Positions 44,123 through 56,581 of a DNA stretch of 64,000 nucleotides are shown here, piece after piece (the stretch's first letter is position 1; each line of letters opens with the position of its first letter). Origin of the DNA: Lyophyllum atratum (taxonomy: Eukaryota > Basidiomycota > Agaricomycetes > Agaricales > Lyophyllaceae); NCBI GenBank assembly GCA_014905825.1, contig JACGCN010000027.1, positions 124,001 to 188,000 of the forward strand, in the 5' to 3' direction. The notes beneath the pieces are model-generated. The model searched no databases, had not been told where the DNA came from, and worked only from the letters and a program-made list of their open reading frames with translations. Both the position numbers and the translations under genes were made by a program.

Positions 44123-46632
44123 ATGCTGGACAGCGCCCAACCTCTCCAGCTGGTCTCCGTTGGCGCTATCTTCTTGATCACTCTTGGCGCCGTCTATGCT
44201 CGCTCTACCTCGAGTCCAGGCCGTAAACTACCCCCAGGCCCCAGCGGTTTACCTATTCTAGGGAATGTTCTGCAAGTCCCGACTGAGGTAACATGAATCG
44301 AGCTGCTTTGAGGAGGGTTAATGCTGATTGTGGAACTGTTTCAGCATCTTGCGACGTACTTTCGCCGTCTGTACAAGGAATATGGTGGCCTCGTAACTTT
44401 GAAACTGTTGGGCACGGTGCGTATCAATATCTTTGGCTGTGGGAAAAAAAGAAGGTGTTAATTTCAATCAATGTAGACCGTCATCGTAATCGGCGACGGA
44501 AACCTCGCGCGCGAACTGCTCGACAAGCGATCTGCGAAGTACTCCGGCCGACCAGTCGAGCCTTACATGGTGCGCCTACTATCGTGCTATTTTCTTCTTA
44601 CCATCTGACTCCACTTTGTTAGAACAAATACGTTGACCCCGATGCAAAGTCAGTTTCCGCCTCTTGTCAATGCACGCAGATGTTAACACTACATCCAACA
44701 CAGATATTGGGGCTTTTCTGACCCTGGCGCAACATTCCGTCTTGGAAGAAAGCTCACGACCCAGGTCATGAGCAGTGTTCGTGCTGGCCGAACCCAGGCA
44801 CTTCACCGTTATGAAGCCATGTTGACGACTCAACGCATCATGGAAAACCCTGAAAGGTGTATCTAAACGCCTAATATCCGGTTGACAACCTTACTCAGAC
44901 CTCTGTTTAGCTGGTATCACCACATTGATAGGTAACGTTTTTCTGGATCAGGCTTATACGTCATTCGCTGAATTCTGGTTACAGATTTTCAACAAGCATA
45001 ATCATCTCCGCGATGTTCGGTGTTCAATTTACATCCGGGAAAGAGCAAGCAATGAAAGATATTGTCAACGTCAGTTATCTTTGATCTCGAGGCAAGCGTG
45101 ACAGCTGACATTTTCGTTCAGCTCAATGATGAGTTCGGGCTTTCTATCTCCAATGTGCGCTTCCTCCCGGAGAGTAAATAGCGGCGCTGATCATTTCCTT
45201 ATCAGGCCGCTTCCATCATCAACATCTTCCCCTTCCTGGATCTGATACCCGGTCCCATGCCGTGGCGCAAGCGTGCGGCCCAATTCAGGGCAAAGGAGGA
45301 GGAAGTCTATGGCAATTTCGCGAGGGAGGCAATTGAGGGCAAGAACTCTGGCTTGGACACGTGGGTCTATCTTACTTGCGACACGCACGTTACCAATGTA
45401 CTTATGTGTTTATCAGGTGGGCACAATACTTCGGTGGCAAGGACAACAGCCACGGAGATCATCGCGAACTCCTGAACCTCTTCGCAATCGTATGGACATT
45501 TCAATTCACCCTAGTAACATAAATACTGATAATAAATTGCCAGGCCGCCGCTCACTCTGTCCGTCCTTTCTAATATCTAACCCCATCGTAGCTTTGAACT
45601 GACACCTTATTATAGACCGCCACAGGACTGCAAGTCTTCGTGCTTGCATGCATGTGCCACCCAGAATGGATAAAGACAGCCCAAGCTCAGCTCGATGCCG
45701 TGGTCGGGCATGACCGACTCCCGAACTTCTCCGACCGCGAACATATGCCTTACATTGATGCCGTCTGCCGTGGTGAGATACCTTCTTGCCCTAATCCTCA
45801 AAGTTCTATAGTAACTCCATATGTCAGAGGTTCTCCGTTGGCGTCCGGCCGCGAGGTAGATCTTCAATTTGTCCTGCCCCTTCGTTGTCCTAATCGAGTA
45901 ACTCGTAGATTCGCCATCCCCCACAAAACGACTGAGGACGATGTGGTGGAGTATAACGGCCAGGAGTACTATATCCCGAAAGGCAGTACCATAATTGGTG
46001 TACCATGGTTCGTCTGCCCATCGTCTTTTGATACTAAATCTCATCCATGTCTCCATCTATAGGATCATCGAGCACGACCCCTCTGTTTACCCCGACCCCG
46101 ATACCTTCAAGCCCGAGCGTTGGCTCACCGAAGACGGCCAATTGAAGGGCGATTACTCGACGACTGCCTTTGGCTGGGGACGCCGTAGTATGTTGCTTTC
46201 GTTTCCGCCCACGATGACCTATATGTATTGATTTCACGTAGCTTGCCCCGGCTCCCCCTTCGCTGAGCGCTCCCTCTGGGCAAACGTCGCCATGTGGCTC
46301 TGGACATTCAACATCCGTCGCGCGTCCGGCTACAACTACGTCTCTGACGATTCGGCTTTCATTCCCGACGTACGTATCTCGTAATCACCTCATTGCGTGG
46401 CGTGTTGCTGATGAGACTGTCTTTTCCATAGTTTGGTAGGCCCCCGTGATTTCTTAACGGGCCGCGATAACGATCTCTGACCAAACCCCATTTTTCAGGT
46501 ACGGCGCCGAAACAGTTCCCGGCTGTCTTTGAGGCGCGCAGCCCGAATCACGAGAAGGTCGCTAAGCGGGAGTGGCAGGATACCGATAAGGACCTTGCTT
46601 TGCTGCTGCCGATGTCTAATGCGTCGAAATAG
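44123..46632 (+). CDS. Cytochrome P450 (cluster P450-2)
   Basis: Start at the ATG at 44123, stop at 46630-46632. A membrane anchor (LVSVGAIFLITLGAVYA) is followed by KLPPGPSGLPILGNV. Other exons encode DGNLARELLDKRSAKYSGRP, YWGFSDPGATFRLGRKL, SIINIFPFLDLIPGPMPW, QVFVLACMCHPEW, the K-helix in REVLRWRP, and DPDTFKPERWLTEDGQ. The heme motif FGWGRRTCPG is split by an intron at the same place as in P450-1. The I-helix exon, expected between about 45480 and 45620, is unclear; a piece near 45544-45562 could fill the gap. It forms a head-to-head pair with P450-1. Probably acts on a terpene, by context. Confidence 0.88.
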
Positions 46633-47735
46633 ATGCGAAGTGGAGACGACACTTTTTCATCACATCTTCACTTCTTGCCGCGCTTGGCTACAGATTTCTA
46701 GATTGGATCCTGAATTTTTAGCTATCTCAAAAGAGAGTGCTCCTTATGTAAATACAGTATCTCTGATCTGCAGATTGTAATTTCTATTTAGTGAGCATGT
46801 CAAAGCAACTGATTGCATCGTGCCAGTTATGTGCCCCAAAGCCTCGAGATTTGCGAGCAACTCTCATGTTACTCGGTATAGATAGGAGTTGTCCTCTGTT
46901 GTCCTAGATGTTTCGAACCAGGTCGTGCAGGTTAAAGCGATGCGGAACAAGAAAACCCCGTGGCGAAAACCTGAAGACGGGCCGGAGACAACACAAAAGG
47001 ACTGAGAGAAGCACCGAAAAGAATGTTCACTATCTGTGTGATGCTGGTGATCCACGTCCGAACCTCTCAGGTCACCGCAATACAGCCGAGACCTTGTTTG
47101 TTTCATCCGTTCGGGACTTGGGGTATACGCCCAGTCTTTACTTGGTGTTGTTATGAGACTCGGCAGCGATCAGCAAAAGCACTGATCATGATGTTTTTTT
47201 TTTTTTTTTTGCATCCATATATCTTATGACCTGCGGGGGTAGCCCATGTGGGTCCTATTCTACGCGATATGTTAGAGGTGGACCCCGTGTCACCAGTTCC
47301 TACACCTGCTGAGTATGCGAGTGAACACGTTGACGAGCCATCTCGCCGCCCCCCAACGGCATCATGATGAGATGTGGCGCCGTGCCCGCTTCGATTTTCC
47401 AAGCACATGTAATTCACGGATCGCAACGGCTAGTCAGTAGGAGTGTCGCGTTCACTTACAGACCGAACGTTACAACGGGCGGGGTTTGTATAGTTGGAAT
47501 GGACAATGAGAGGCCGCGTCAGTGAGTAATCATGATTGGGCTCGCGGTGACGGTGGCGTAGTTGACCAATGATAACACAGGATAGTATCGAACCGTTCAG
47601 TAGTTATGGTAACAGCTTTCAAGAGCGACAGATTGAGAATCATTATCGTCATTACACAAGTCCTGCATATATCTCGAGTCAATTGTAGAGCTAAGCAAAT
47701 AAGTTTACGACAACGCTTCCATGAACAACGGCACT
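46633..47735. other. Intergenic, between two 3' ends
   Basis: Separates the convergent P450-2 and P450-3 genes. A 17-base T run lies at 47194-47210. No coding sequence is recognised. Confidence 0.55.
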
Positions 47736-49877
47736 TCACCACCCCTCACTGGGTTCTTGACATCCTGGTACGATGGTCAGGGTGATATCATCAAAGGCAA
47801 GCAGGTCAAGACGCACCTTGAGAATAGAAACACCATGGAACTCGCGCTCGATACGAACACCAGGAACAGGGTGAATGCGGAAGCCTTGGACCATGTCGCA
47901 TACGAAAACCTGCAGCTCAAGCACAGCAATACGCCATCTGTGAGAAAGTATGTCAGTTCAAGCCGGTATGAGGAACAGGCATCAAGGCTGACCCGGGGCA
48001 AGTGCGGTCTACAGATAACAGCATTTAGTGAGTAACCAAGAACGGGCATGAAATACATCGAGACGTACTGCCAGCCATGAAACCAAGCAAAGACCCATAC
48101 ACCGCGCCAGGGGTCTTCGCCATCGGCAGGGCAGCCTTCCCCGTCCGCAGCCACCGGTCCGGGTTGAACTTATCCGCATCCTCGCCCCACACGTCTTTCC
48201 GTCGGTTAGAGGATGCGACATCAATGACAACCCAGGTTCCCTTGCTGACTGCGATTTGACTGAGCATTTTACCGTCGGTACCTTGGATGGGCGTGGTGAG
48301 AGGTAGGACATCGTCCGCACGGTTCACACGCGACGTCTGTCCGAGTACGGGGTTGAGACGCATCGATTCCTGACATAACTCGTCAGCTGGATTCAGGGGG
48401 GAGGGAGAGAGAAAGCGTACTTTGATCACAGCATTGAGATAAGGCATGCTGTCGTAGTCGTCTTGAGTGAACGGTGCGTCCTCGTCGCCTAGGTCGGCTT
48501 TCTTCGCCATGATCTCATCGCGAAGACGGTCTTGGATTTTGGGATAGGTAGCCAGGTCATTGAGTATCGTTGCTAAGGTAGTGGAAACAGTGTCGTGACC
48601 TAGAAAAAAGTTGAAACGTGCTGGGCGAAAGGTAGACGGTGAGCAAGCTTACCTGCAAAGAGAATTTGGCTGGGGGCCGAGCATCGATCAGCACAATATC
48701 CGTATGAAGGCTGGAACTCATGCGTACCCAATTTGCCCTGCAATCTCCTTGTCGCTGAGCTTGTACTTGCTACTCTCTTCCTTACTCGCTTTCTCTGTTT
48801 GAATACCAATCAGCAAGTGCAATGTCTCATTTGGAATTCCATACAAACCTAAGGCACTGAGTAGATCATTTCCGCCACCGAGGCTGCCGTTCTCTTCCCT
48901 GTCGGTGCGAACCCATACACTGAATTGTGCGAGCCTTTTGAAAGTACTGAAAGCCGAGCGGAAGAAGTTGTAGTCCAACAGCGCTAGCCCTGCCAAGCTG
49001 GGATATATACCAGACGCTGCCGTGTCACGAAGCCAATATCGGAGAGGATCGGTCACCCCAATGCAATCCTCACTATTCAGTACAGATGCGTCGGTAAATA
49101 GGGACTTTTTAGTATGTTAGCAACTCACAGCATGGCATCGAAAGTGTGTAGGAGATCATGGCCCTTCTCGGGATCTTCCACTGCATTGACCGTTGTACCG
49201 AAAGCAAACATCGTTAAAGAGTCCAAAGCGCAGCGCCGAGACCAGTCGAGCATGTCTAACTTCGTCTTAGGGCTGGTACATACTTTTCGCAGAGCGTTAC
49301 GGGTCTGCGGCAAGACTATCAGCACGGATGCGCATGAGCTTGCGAGTATACTCACAGTCGTTGAGGCTGCCTGAACAGGCGAGATCATCCCGCGAACCTC
49401 TGCAGGATTCAGAGCCTGAGAGATGATGCGACGCTGCCGGACGTGATCAGCGCCTTCAACAGCGGCGATGCCTGGCCCAAACTTGTCTTTGAATGAAGCC
49501 AGATCGCGAGCAGTTCGATCCCATTGGCCACTTGCCGATCCGAAGATGCGGCGAAGTGCGGCAGGGTCAGAGACAAGGAGCACGTGGCGCTGAACACCCA
49601 GAACGCCGTGAAGCTTCGTGACGCCGCCATAGATATTCGTCCAGGCGAGTGCAGCTGCGTCACTAGAGGCTGCTGCTAGTGTTTGCATGTTACCTGCAAT
49701 GACATCCTTGGCAGTAAGTCACAGCATATGGAGAAAATAACTCCAGCACTCACCAGATAGAAACGAATCGCTCTTGGGCCCTGGCACACGGGCAACATCG
49801 TCGCGACTACGTTTGTTGTTCCAGCGGATGGCGAGAAAAACGGCTACAGGAATGACCAGAAGGACTTCAGGAATCAT
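47736..49877 (-). CDS. Cytochrome P450 (cluster P450-3), different family from P450-1/2
   Basis: Start at the ATG at 49877, stop at 47736-47738. An N-terminal anchor (PEVLLVIPVAVFLAI) is followed by ARVPGPKSDSFLSG. Later exons encode HGVLGVQRHVLLVSDPAALR, ADHVRQRRIISQALNPAEV (C-helix), the I-helix ILFAGHDTVSTTLA, the K-helix ESMRLNP, KFNPDRWL, and the heme motif FMAGNRTCPG spliced to WRIAVLELQVFV. The sequence is unlike P450-1 and P450-2 outside these motifs, so it belongs to another P450 family. It is divergently transcribed from the terpene cyclase across about 1 kb. A tailoring oxidation of the terpene product is likely by context only. Confidence 0.9.
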
Positions 49878-50863
49878 GTTGAAAATGATGTCGATGTGTG
49901 ATTCAGTCGGTGAGCGATGCAGGTGTGTAGGAGTGGTTTCACAGCTTTGGGGGTCACCTATCAAGGATCTGGCGGTTTCAATCCCAGTAAAAAGTATTTG
50001 TGGGGGGATACCCGAGCTAGGGTCAATCTGACAGATGCGTCATTGAGAGGTAAGGATCGACCGAATACTGAGACAGCCAGTGGAATTCCGAGGCAGCCGC
50101 GTGGTTAAAAAATCTCCCAGCATAGACACGAGTAGGTCTTGCGTTTTGGACCAGAGTACTCACCGCTTCGACAAGCGGCCTGGGTCCAGTGAGGTCGAGC
50201 GAGGCTCACGGCAAGAGTTTCGGACGATTGGTATGTGCGTGTATAGAAAACAAGTCCGGAGCCACCGGGATTGACGACAAAGGGAGCCGAGGAGCCCGCT
50301 CCAAGAGTCGCCTTGCATGAAGTGGACCATAGTAAGATCCTCGGAGAATAGATGTGGATAGTGAGCCCTTGAGCAGTGGATAAGCCAGCCATCGACAAGG
50401 AATAAGCGCGCCCATAACGCACATGGATGATGGCGGCAACTTTCTGGCGGCAACTTTTATGCGGATAATATCGCTATCACTTATGTAAGGCAACGCCTAA
50501 TTTAGTAAACAAGAACGATCATGGCCTCGCTACTCACTCAAACTTGCTTACTTGCTACTCCCGCAAGGAAAGCTGTTTCTTCACCCGGACGAGCCACTTC
50601 ATACGGTAACGAGCCCTAGGCTCACGAAGCTTGGTATGATAAGAAATCTTGTTAGCGTGCCGACAGTGGGTTCCGGCACAACTTCGACTCGGAGACTATT
50701 AAAAGTCGAAGGAACAGGAAGTATGTTACTCATTTTTACAGAGACACAGTCTGTCGTGAGCGATACGGCTATCTGCATAAAGCTTTAAGACTTTGTTGCC
50801 TTTCTACTCTCTTCTTCACCACACCCACGAAACTTTATCTGAACCAGCATAACACGGAACGGA
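49878..50863. promoter_or_regulatory. Divergent promoter of P450-3 and the terpene cyclase with two shared motifs
   Basis: Motif A, GCTATCACTTATGTAA, lies at 50473-50488 (one difference from 43843-43858). Motif B lies at 50588-50608 (20 of 21 bases as at 43932-43952). The spacing between motif starts is 115 bp here and 89 bp in the other promoter. No other gene is seen in the interval. Confidence 0.6.
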
Positions 50864-52504
50864 ATGGCCGCCAAAATAGATGAATTCAACCTCAACGGTG
50901 TCTTGGCCGACGACAGCCACTACAATGGTGTTCTTCCATCAAAGGCGACCGGGAAGGCTAGCAATATGGAACATGGAGAACAGATCCTCAACATCGCCGC
51001 TAACTTTATTCGCGGCCTTGACTACTCTCCTCCAGACTTTCCGAGAGATCCAACCCTTCGTAAGGCGGTTCTCGACGAGCTGGACTCGTGGAATATTGGC
51101 GCCGCTTCCGATGGCTTTTTGAAGTGTGCCGATGTCGGGACGGCGGCAGCCGAAGTATGTCTGCTCTTCTTGGCCCTCCACTTCCTCTCCTGACAGGCGA
51201 TGATGTTTCTTTTCAACACAGCTCTTCTATCCGGCGCATGAGTTCGATCTTAAGATTGTAATTGCAATCTGCACAGCGTTTGTGATATTTTTACTCGTAA
51301 AGGAGGGAAAACTAAATTCTTGTCATTCGCTCAGTGGCATGAAGTGGATGGACAATGTTGCGGACGACATTCTCGAGCCACTCACCGCATTCCAGGGTCG
51401 CTTCCACGCTCGGAAGCCCCAGCTTCACCCAGTTCTCGACTGCTACGCTCACTTCATGTTGCGGCTCTATGATCACTACGAGCCCTACGTCGCAGACGCC
51501 ATGGTCATGTCGTCTGTCACCTTCATTGCCGGCAGCTGTCTCGAAGTCCGTTCGCTCAGCAAAGGCATACCCCAGAGTACTGACGCTAAGCTCTGGCCTT
51601 ACTACGTGCGGAATCTCAGCGGTTCGTGCCTTTTTGAGCAGGATGAGTTCCTGACATTGATCCTTTGACACAATATAGGTATCTCCGGCTTTTACGCATA
51701 TGCCTGCTTCCCCAAGAAAGACCATCCTGATGTTGTGGACTATGTTCAAGCCATCCCGGAGATTCTTGTTTTCACCAACTTCCTTAATGACGTCCTGAGG
51801 CAAGTCGTTGCAATCTATATTTCGAATGATCTTATTAACCTTCCTCTTTTCCCAGCTTCTACAAGGAGGAGATGGACGGCGAGCAGCACAACTACTGTCA
51901 GATGATGGGACGCGTTACTGGAGAGGCACCCATAAAGATTCTCCAGGATGTTTCAGACGAGACTGTCGCCGTTGCCAAGCGCGCTGCGCTGATTTTGAAG
52001 AACGCCCCGGCTGCGCGAAGGGCATTCAAGGAGTACGAACAGGGCTACATGTAAGTTTGGCGTACATCTCAGCTCGTCATGCTGCTGATCTAGGGTCGCA
52101 GTCGCTTCCATCTCGATGTCGCTCATTACCGCCTTCCTATCGACTTGAAACGGGAGATCGGTAACCCGATTATCGATCTCTCCGAGAACCAAGCGTTGCC
52201 CGATAATATCTCTTGGTCCGAACTTTCCAAAACCATTTCTGGACCCGGCAGTGCATCTCCGTCCGAGTCCGCTGAGGTTCCTGATCACACATCCGCGTCC
52301 ACACGCGCGCCAACTGCAGCTGCTGCTCATCCACCTTTGCCTCAAGAGCAAGCTCTCATCATTTCTGCGGCAATCATGGAGGCTATTCAACCTCATATTC
52401 AAACGCACTTGCCTAAAATCATTGGCCTTACCTTCCCCGTTATCCTTTACTTGATAACCATGAGGGCCTTCCTGTTCCTGTTGACCATCCTCACTCATTT
52501 CTAA
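50864..52504 (+). CDS. Trichodiene-synthase-type sesquiterpene cyclase with hydrophobic C-terminal tail
   Basis: Exon 1 is 50864-51154 and the stop is 52502-52504. About six exons; an intron at about 51297-51344 joins AFVIFLL to WMDNVADD. The sequence follows the TRI5 family: a first metal-binding region WMDNVADDILE, RNLSGISGFYAYACFPK, the NSE triad in NDVLSFYKEE, and a final RFHLDVAHYRL. Such enzymes ionise and cyclise farnesyl diphosphate using three magnesium ions in the cytosol. The first motif does not match the canonical DDxxD exactly. After the catalytic domain there is an Ala/Pro/Ser-rich linker and a strongly hydrophobic end (GLTFPVILYLITMRAFLFLL) that could anchor the protein in a membrane. 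The product cannot be predicted from sequence. Confidence 0.87.
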
Positions 52505-53292
52505 TTTGCATCTCAATTTTCAATCTGGATCCTTACAGATCCTCGGAGTAGACACTGGCGGATTGGGAGATGCGGAGTCGGTGGACTTTGCAGCAGTCAT
52601 AAAGACATTCCTCGAACATTTTCAATTTATCTAGACATCACATACATACAATGGCATTTCTCTATCAATTAGAGACATTATTTATACAAGATGTTCACCA
52701 ACTATTTGATTTTTCGGTCGAGTGTTACAAACCGCTTGGAAGTTGATTCAGCGTGTGATATTTAGGAACGCCGACCACTTGAGCCTGCAAGATGTGCGTC
52801 CGGTGACCCAAGAGTTTGTGATAAGAGACATCATTCTCCTCGTCTCGCTATTCCCTTTGCACTCAGTTTTGCGCCACTGCATCAAAATGGAAGTATATTG
52901 CCTGCACGCGGTGTTAGGAAAACCAACGAGGTTCAACTCAGAATGCTGAGATAAGGGAACTCAAAGGCGGTGGGGCGGAAGCTTGGCAGGCTGCAAGTGA
53001 CTCGACTTCTGCTTAGAAAACGTCAACTGAAGTTGACTCTACGAACTGCGATGAGGGACTAACTTAGCGGCTGGAATTAAGTCAGACGACAGGCGAGAAG
53101 GAGAAGATGATACTAATGTCTCCCTACTCGAGTCGAATTTTGCAATTAACCAAGGTTGTAACTGAGGGTATCAAGTGAACATCACTATCATTATTCAGAA
53201 AACCCAGAGTAACTATAGCCCGTGCACCTATAACCCATGTTGACATAGTACGTCAGAATCTTCCCTTCACCATTTACGATTGCACAGCGCAC
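52505..53292. other. Intergenic, between two 3' ends
   Basis: Lies between the terpene cyclase and the spherulin-4-like gene; marks the likely right border of the cluster. Nothing recognisable is seen. Confidence 0.55.
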
Positions 53293-54275
53293 TCAAGCCT
53301 GCGTCGACACGAGCGCGTTGAGGTATGCAGTCCAGTCGGTTGGGAAGTTCGAGTACGCGACAGCGTTCGCAAAGTCGGTGATGAAGCTCGCGCCAACACC
53401 AATGGTCTTAGTCAGGGTCTGCACAGTAGCCACATTGACCTGCGTCGGGCCGTCATGGATGATGGCAGCCTGCTTGAGGGCGGGGGTCGCGGTAGAGATA
53501 GGGATGTCCGAGGCGCTGAAGTAAAAGAGAACCTGTCAGTAAAAGTGCTTGAATGACTAGAGGTGAAACTTACGAGAAGTCGCTGTAGAAGCCTTCGAAG
53601 GTGACGACAATATCGGCAATGGAGAAGTATCCAGTGGAGGCGGGGACAGTCCCGGGGTTCAGAACAACCTGTGACACTGTTCAGCATCTATTCTGCGGAT
53701 GCACATCTGCTGCTACCGCTACTCACGTATCCAGTCGAGCCAAAGTCGGTCTTCACCCGTGCGCTGAATGTCTGGTAGTTGGTTAAAAAGCTCGCAGCGG
53801 TCGCGGCCTCATCGAAAAAGATACCCTCGGGGCGGTAGGCGGCCGTCCAGCCCTTGTATGTGTCGATATCAGCGGTGACCGCAGAGACGGCGCGGTTACC
53901 GAAACCGGTCGCGACGTAACCAAGGATCTTGACGTTGTTGCCGTTCGCGGCACCTGTAGTGCGTAGCTGCGCTACACAAGCCTGGTAGTTCGTATCCGGC
54001 TGCGAGTTTGCAGCGCCGGGACCAGAGGCGGGGTTCACGATTATCTGGAATTGGAGAGTGCGGTGGGTCGAGATGCTGAGGGTTCAGTTAGTTGGGGTGA
54101 GGAGGAGGCAAAGGTATGGGACTCACGAGGAAATGAGCGGAGCCCATGCTGCGCAGTTATCGCCCGGATAGATGTAGAGAGGGAAGATGACGGCCGATGG
54201 CAGGAGCGCAAAGGACCCAACGCAGGCGTTAAGGATGGTCAAAATCGACAAGCCAGATACATGGGAGAAACGCAT
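53293..54275 (-). CDS. Spherulation-specific family 4 (spherulin-4) protein, secreted, 271 aa
   Basis: Minus-strand exons 54275-54127, 54075-53727, 53668-53574 and 53515-53293 sum to 816 nt. A signal peptide (LSILTILNACVGSFA) is followed by the family pattern: AVIFPLYIYPGDNCAAWAPL, IIVNPASGPG, VKILGYVATGFGNR, IDTYKGW, PEGIFFDEAA and VLNPGTVP, then IVVTFEG. This matches the spherulin-4 family, a TIM-barrel-like group related in fold to glycosidases; some fungal members act on galactosaminoglycans. Enzyme activity here is not shown by sequence alone. Length is normal for the family. Confidence 0.88.
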
Positions 54276-55721
54276 TTCGAAAAGAATATGGACTTCAGTC
54301 GCTGCACTGAGTGTCTGTAGCAACAAATTTTGCTAGGAATCTTAGGACGTCGATAGCCTTCTTATATCTGGGGAAGGGCAGCTGCTCGCCATGCTCCTGG
54401 TCTCGGTGCTGATGTTGTATGGGGATTGGAACAGACGACTTGAAACTCGAACAATGCACATGCATACCATCTGCATACCATACGCGTTCAAGTACTTCTC
54501 AGTGGACGATCACATCATGAACGTCGTGGGGAGAGTTTGATCAACCGTAGTGCTGCTGGTAAACAGACCTAAATACTTGCGTTTCCGGATTAGGGTTCTT
54601 TCTCGTTGCGGTTTCGACGCGTCTGTACGCGATGTAGATCCCGCGTTTTCTTGCCTCTTTCGAAGTGCGCAGAAAAAAGACGGAAAAAAAAACACCTGTT
54701 TGCCTGGAGGCGACTCACAACGTACCATTCTCCATGCCGTCGCACTCATGACTTACGTGGTTCGGCCAAAAATGTAACATCACTGATTCCTAGTCGCCTT
54801 GCATATTCTTCATCATCTTGACCCTTGTACGGATACGCGTTGTACACATCAGAAGACACGGCTGATCTTTGCGTGCCCAAGGCTGAAATGATTTGAGATG
54901 CGGCATCACCTTTACGTGGAAAGGACGCGAGAGTTGGCCGCGGCGTTGCATCACAAAGTGAACTGGAATATCTCCATGAGCGACATTCTGTCCCAGTGCA
55001 GAGAGCAGAATCCTTTATGTGGAGAGAAAACGAGATAAAATCTATCTCATGATGCGAATTTCAACTGTCGTTACAAATATCGCAGAAGAATATGTTGTTC
55101 AGAAAGTAGTAGTATAATGAAACTGGCCAGTTAGAAGTCGGTGTGTTGGGAGGGAGGTTGGATTCTCTGGTGTACCAGGCGCGAGCGGCTGACTTAGCTG
55201 AAGGCTGAAGCTGCCATCCCGACATCTCTGTCATGTGGACGAAGAGATGATATCTATATCAATTTATGATGTTGCCATAGAACTCAACCTTGCGACTTGC
55301 TTATTTTACTGAGTCTTCCTGAAGTCTTCTACTCGAGTAGCAACAGCCCGATGTCGTCGACATACCGCAGGCCAAAACGCCGGTTCGATCTTTCTCATGA
55401 GTGGCACTTCCTGCAAAACTGCTGTTTTTTGTGATTGCGCTTGATCGCTCCAAGTTCGGATGAGGTACCCCATACCCAAGGTACGTTAAGAATAGTAGCA
55501 GAGATGCAGGTCAATACGTACTCACAGCGGCCATAAATCACCTCATCCTGCCTCCAGCGCGTGGTCGTTACGGGGTTTCCTCGGCGCAAATCGCCCCACA
55601 GCGGTGTCCACTGACCACCACAAGTGAGGTGCACGTGAGGCGTCGGACACCACAACTTCCATGGACATGGCTATACTGGGAGTATCACTCTTCTTCTGCT
55701 CCTTGTACAATCGTGCATGCG
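54276..55721. other. Intergenic, divergent
   Basis: A 1.4-kb stretch without recognisable coding sequence or repeats. It should hold the promoters of the spherulin-4-like and membrane-protein genes. Confidence 0.5.
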
Positions 55722-56581
55722 ATGGCTGGCTCTTCAATGCACAAACCGACGACATCAGCCCCCCACACGAGATCGGGGTCGGGTCCAGCCACCGCGGCTT
55801 TTAATCCCGAACCGTCTGCTTCCACTAAGCAGCCGAAGGACATACGCCCAGAACTCACACACACAGCCCAAAGTCAGATGGACACCAAGTACATGAACAT
55901 GCTCTTGGCCCTGGACAGCATACCTCGCTTGCATAATATGATGGCATCGTTCTTCACATGGATCCTGCTGGCTGGATTCGTCCTCTTTCCGGGAACATTT
56001 ACGAGCTTGCAGAATGCGCAGGCGGATATCTCGAGTGAGGTCGGCAAGCATATACTAAACGCAGTCACACATGTACCACTGTGAGATGCCCTGATTGTGT
56101 CGTTGAAGCATTGTTGACGACCTGGTGCCGCAGATTCGTCATCGCCTTCATCTGCTGCGGAATAGGCGCCGCGGGAATGTGTTATCTCTGGTGGAGATGG
56201 ATGTACAACTATGTCTGGCTTGTGAACAGAATCTTCCTGTACGCACCGTGTCAAAAGCTCTTCTTGTTTCTGATCCCTTGATACCAAAGCCCGGGGTTGC
56301 TGAACTCGTTGGCCGGCCTGATCTCCACGCTCGCGAACATCTACGGCGTGCAACACGGGGAGTTTTCGACGCCGGGTAAAGTCACGATCACAGTGACTGG
56401 AGCTTCCACTCTCATATGCGGGGTCGCGACGTCATACTATAGCTTCTGGAAGCTCAGACGGGTGAAGCAAAGGCATGACCGGGAGATCGGAAAGGAAAGA
56501 GCAGGCCGCCATGGAGAGGGCTTAGTTGAGCAGATGAAGAGGAAGGCGGCTGAGAAGGAACCCGAAGCTGGGATGATTTAG
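55722..56581 (+). CDS. Conserved fungal multi-pass membrane protein of unknown function
   Basis: Three exons: 55722 to about 56082, 56143 to about 56239, and about 56290-56581. A polar Ser/Thr/Pro-rich N-terminus (about 50 residues) precedes MNMLLALDSIPRLHNMMASF, then hydrophobic helices: TWILLAGFVLFPGTF, FVIAFICCGIGAAGMCYLWW, PGLLNSLAGLISTLANIYGV and TITVTGASTLICGVATSYYS. A basic, Lys/Arg/Glu-rich cytosolic tail ends the protein. The stretch LASFFTWILLAGFVLFPGTF-like is conserved among fungal proteins I recall only as uncharacterised. Three or four membrane spans are likely. No function can be assigned. Confidence 0.75.

Noticed and set aside
47194..47210. A 17-base T run as a retroelement tail
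   Set aside because: No target duplication or element body is visible next to it; a simple homopolymer is enough to explain it.
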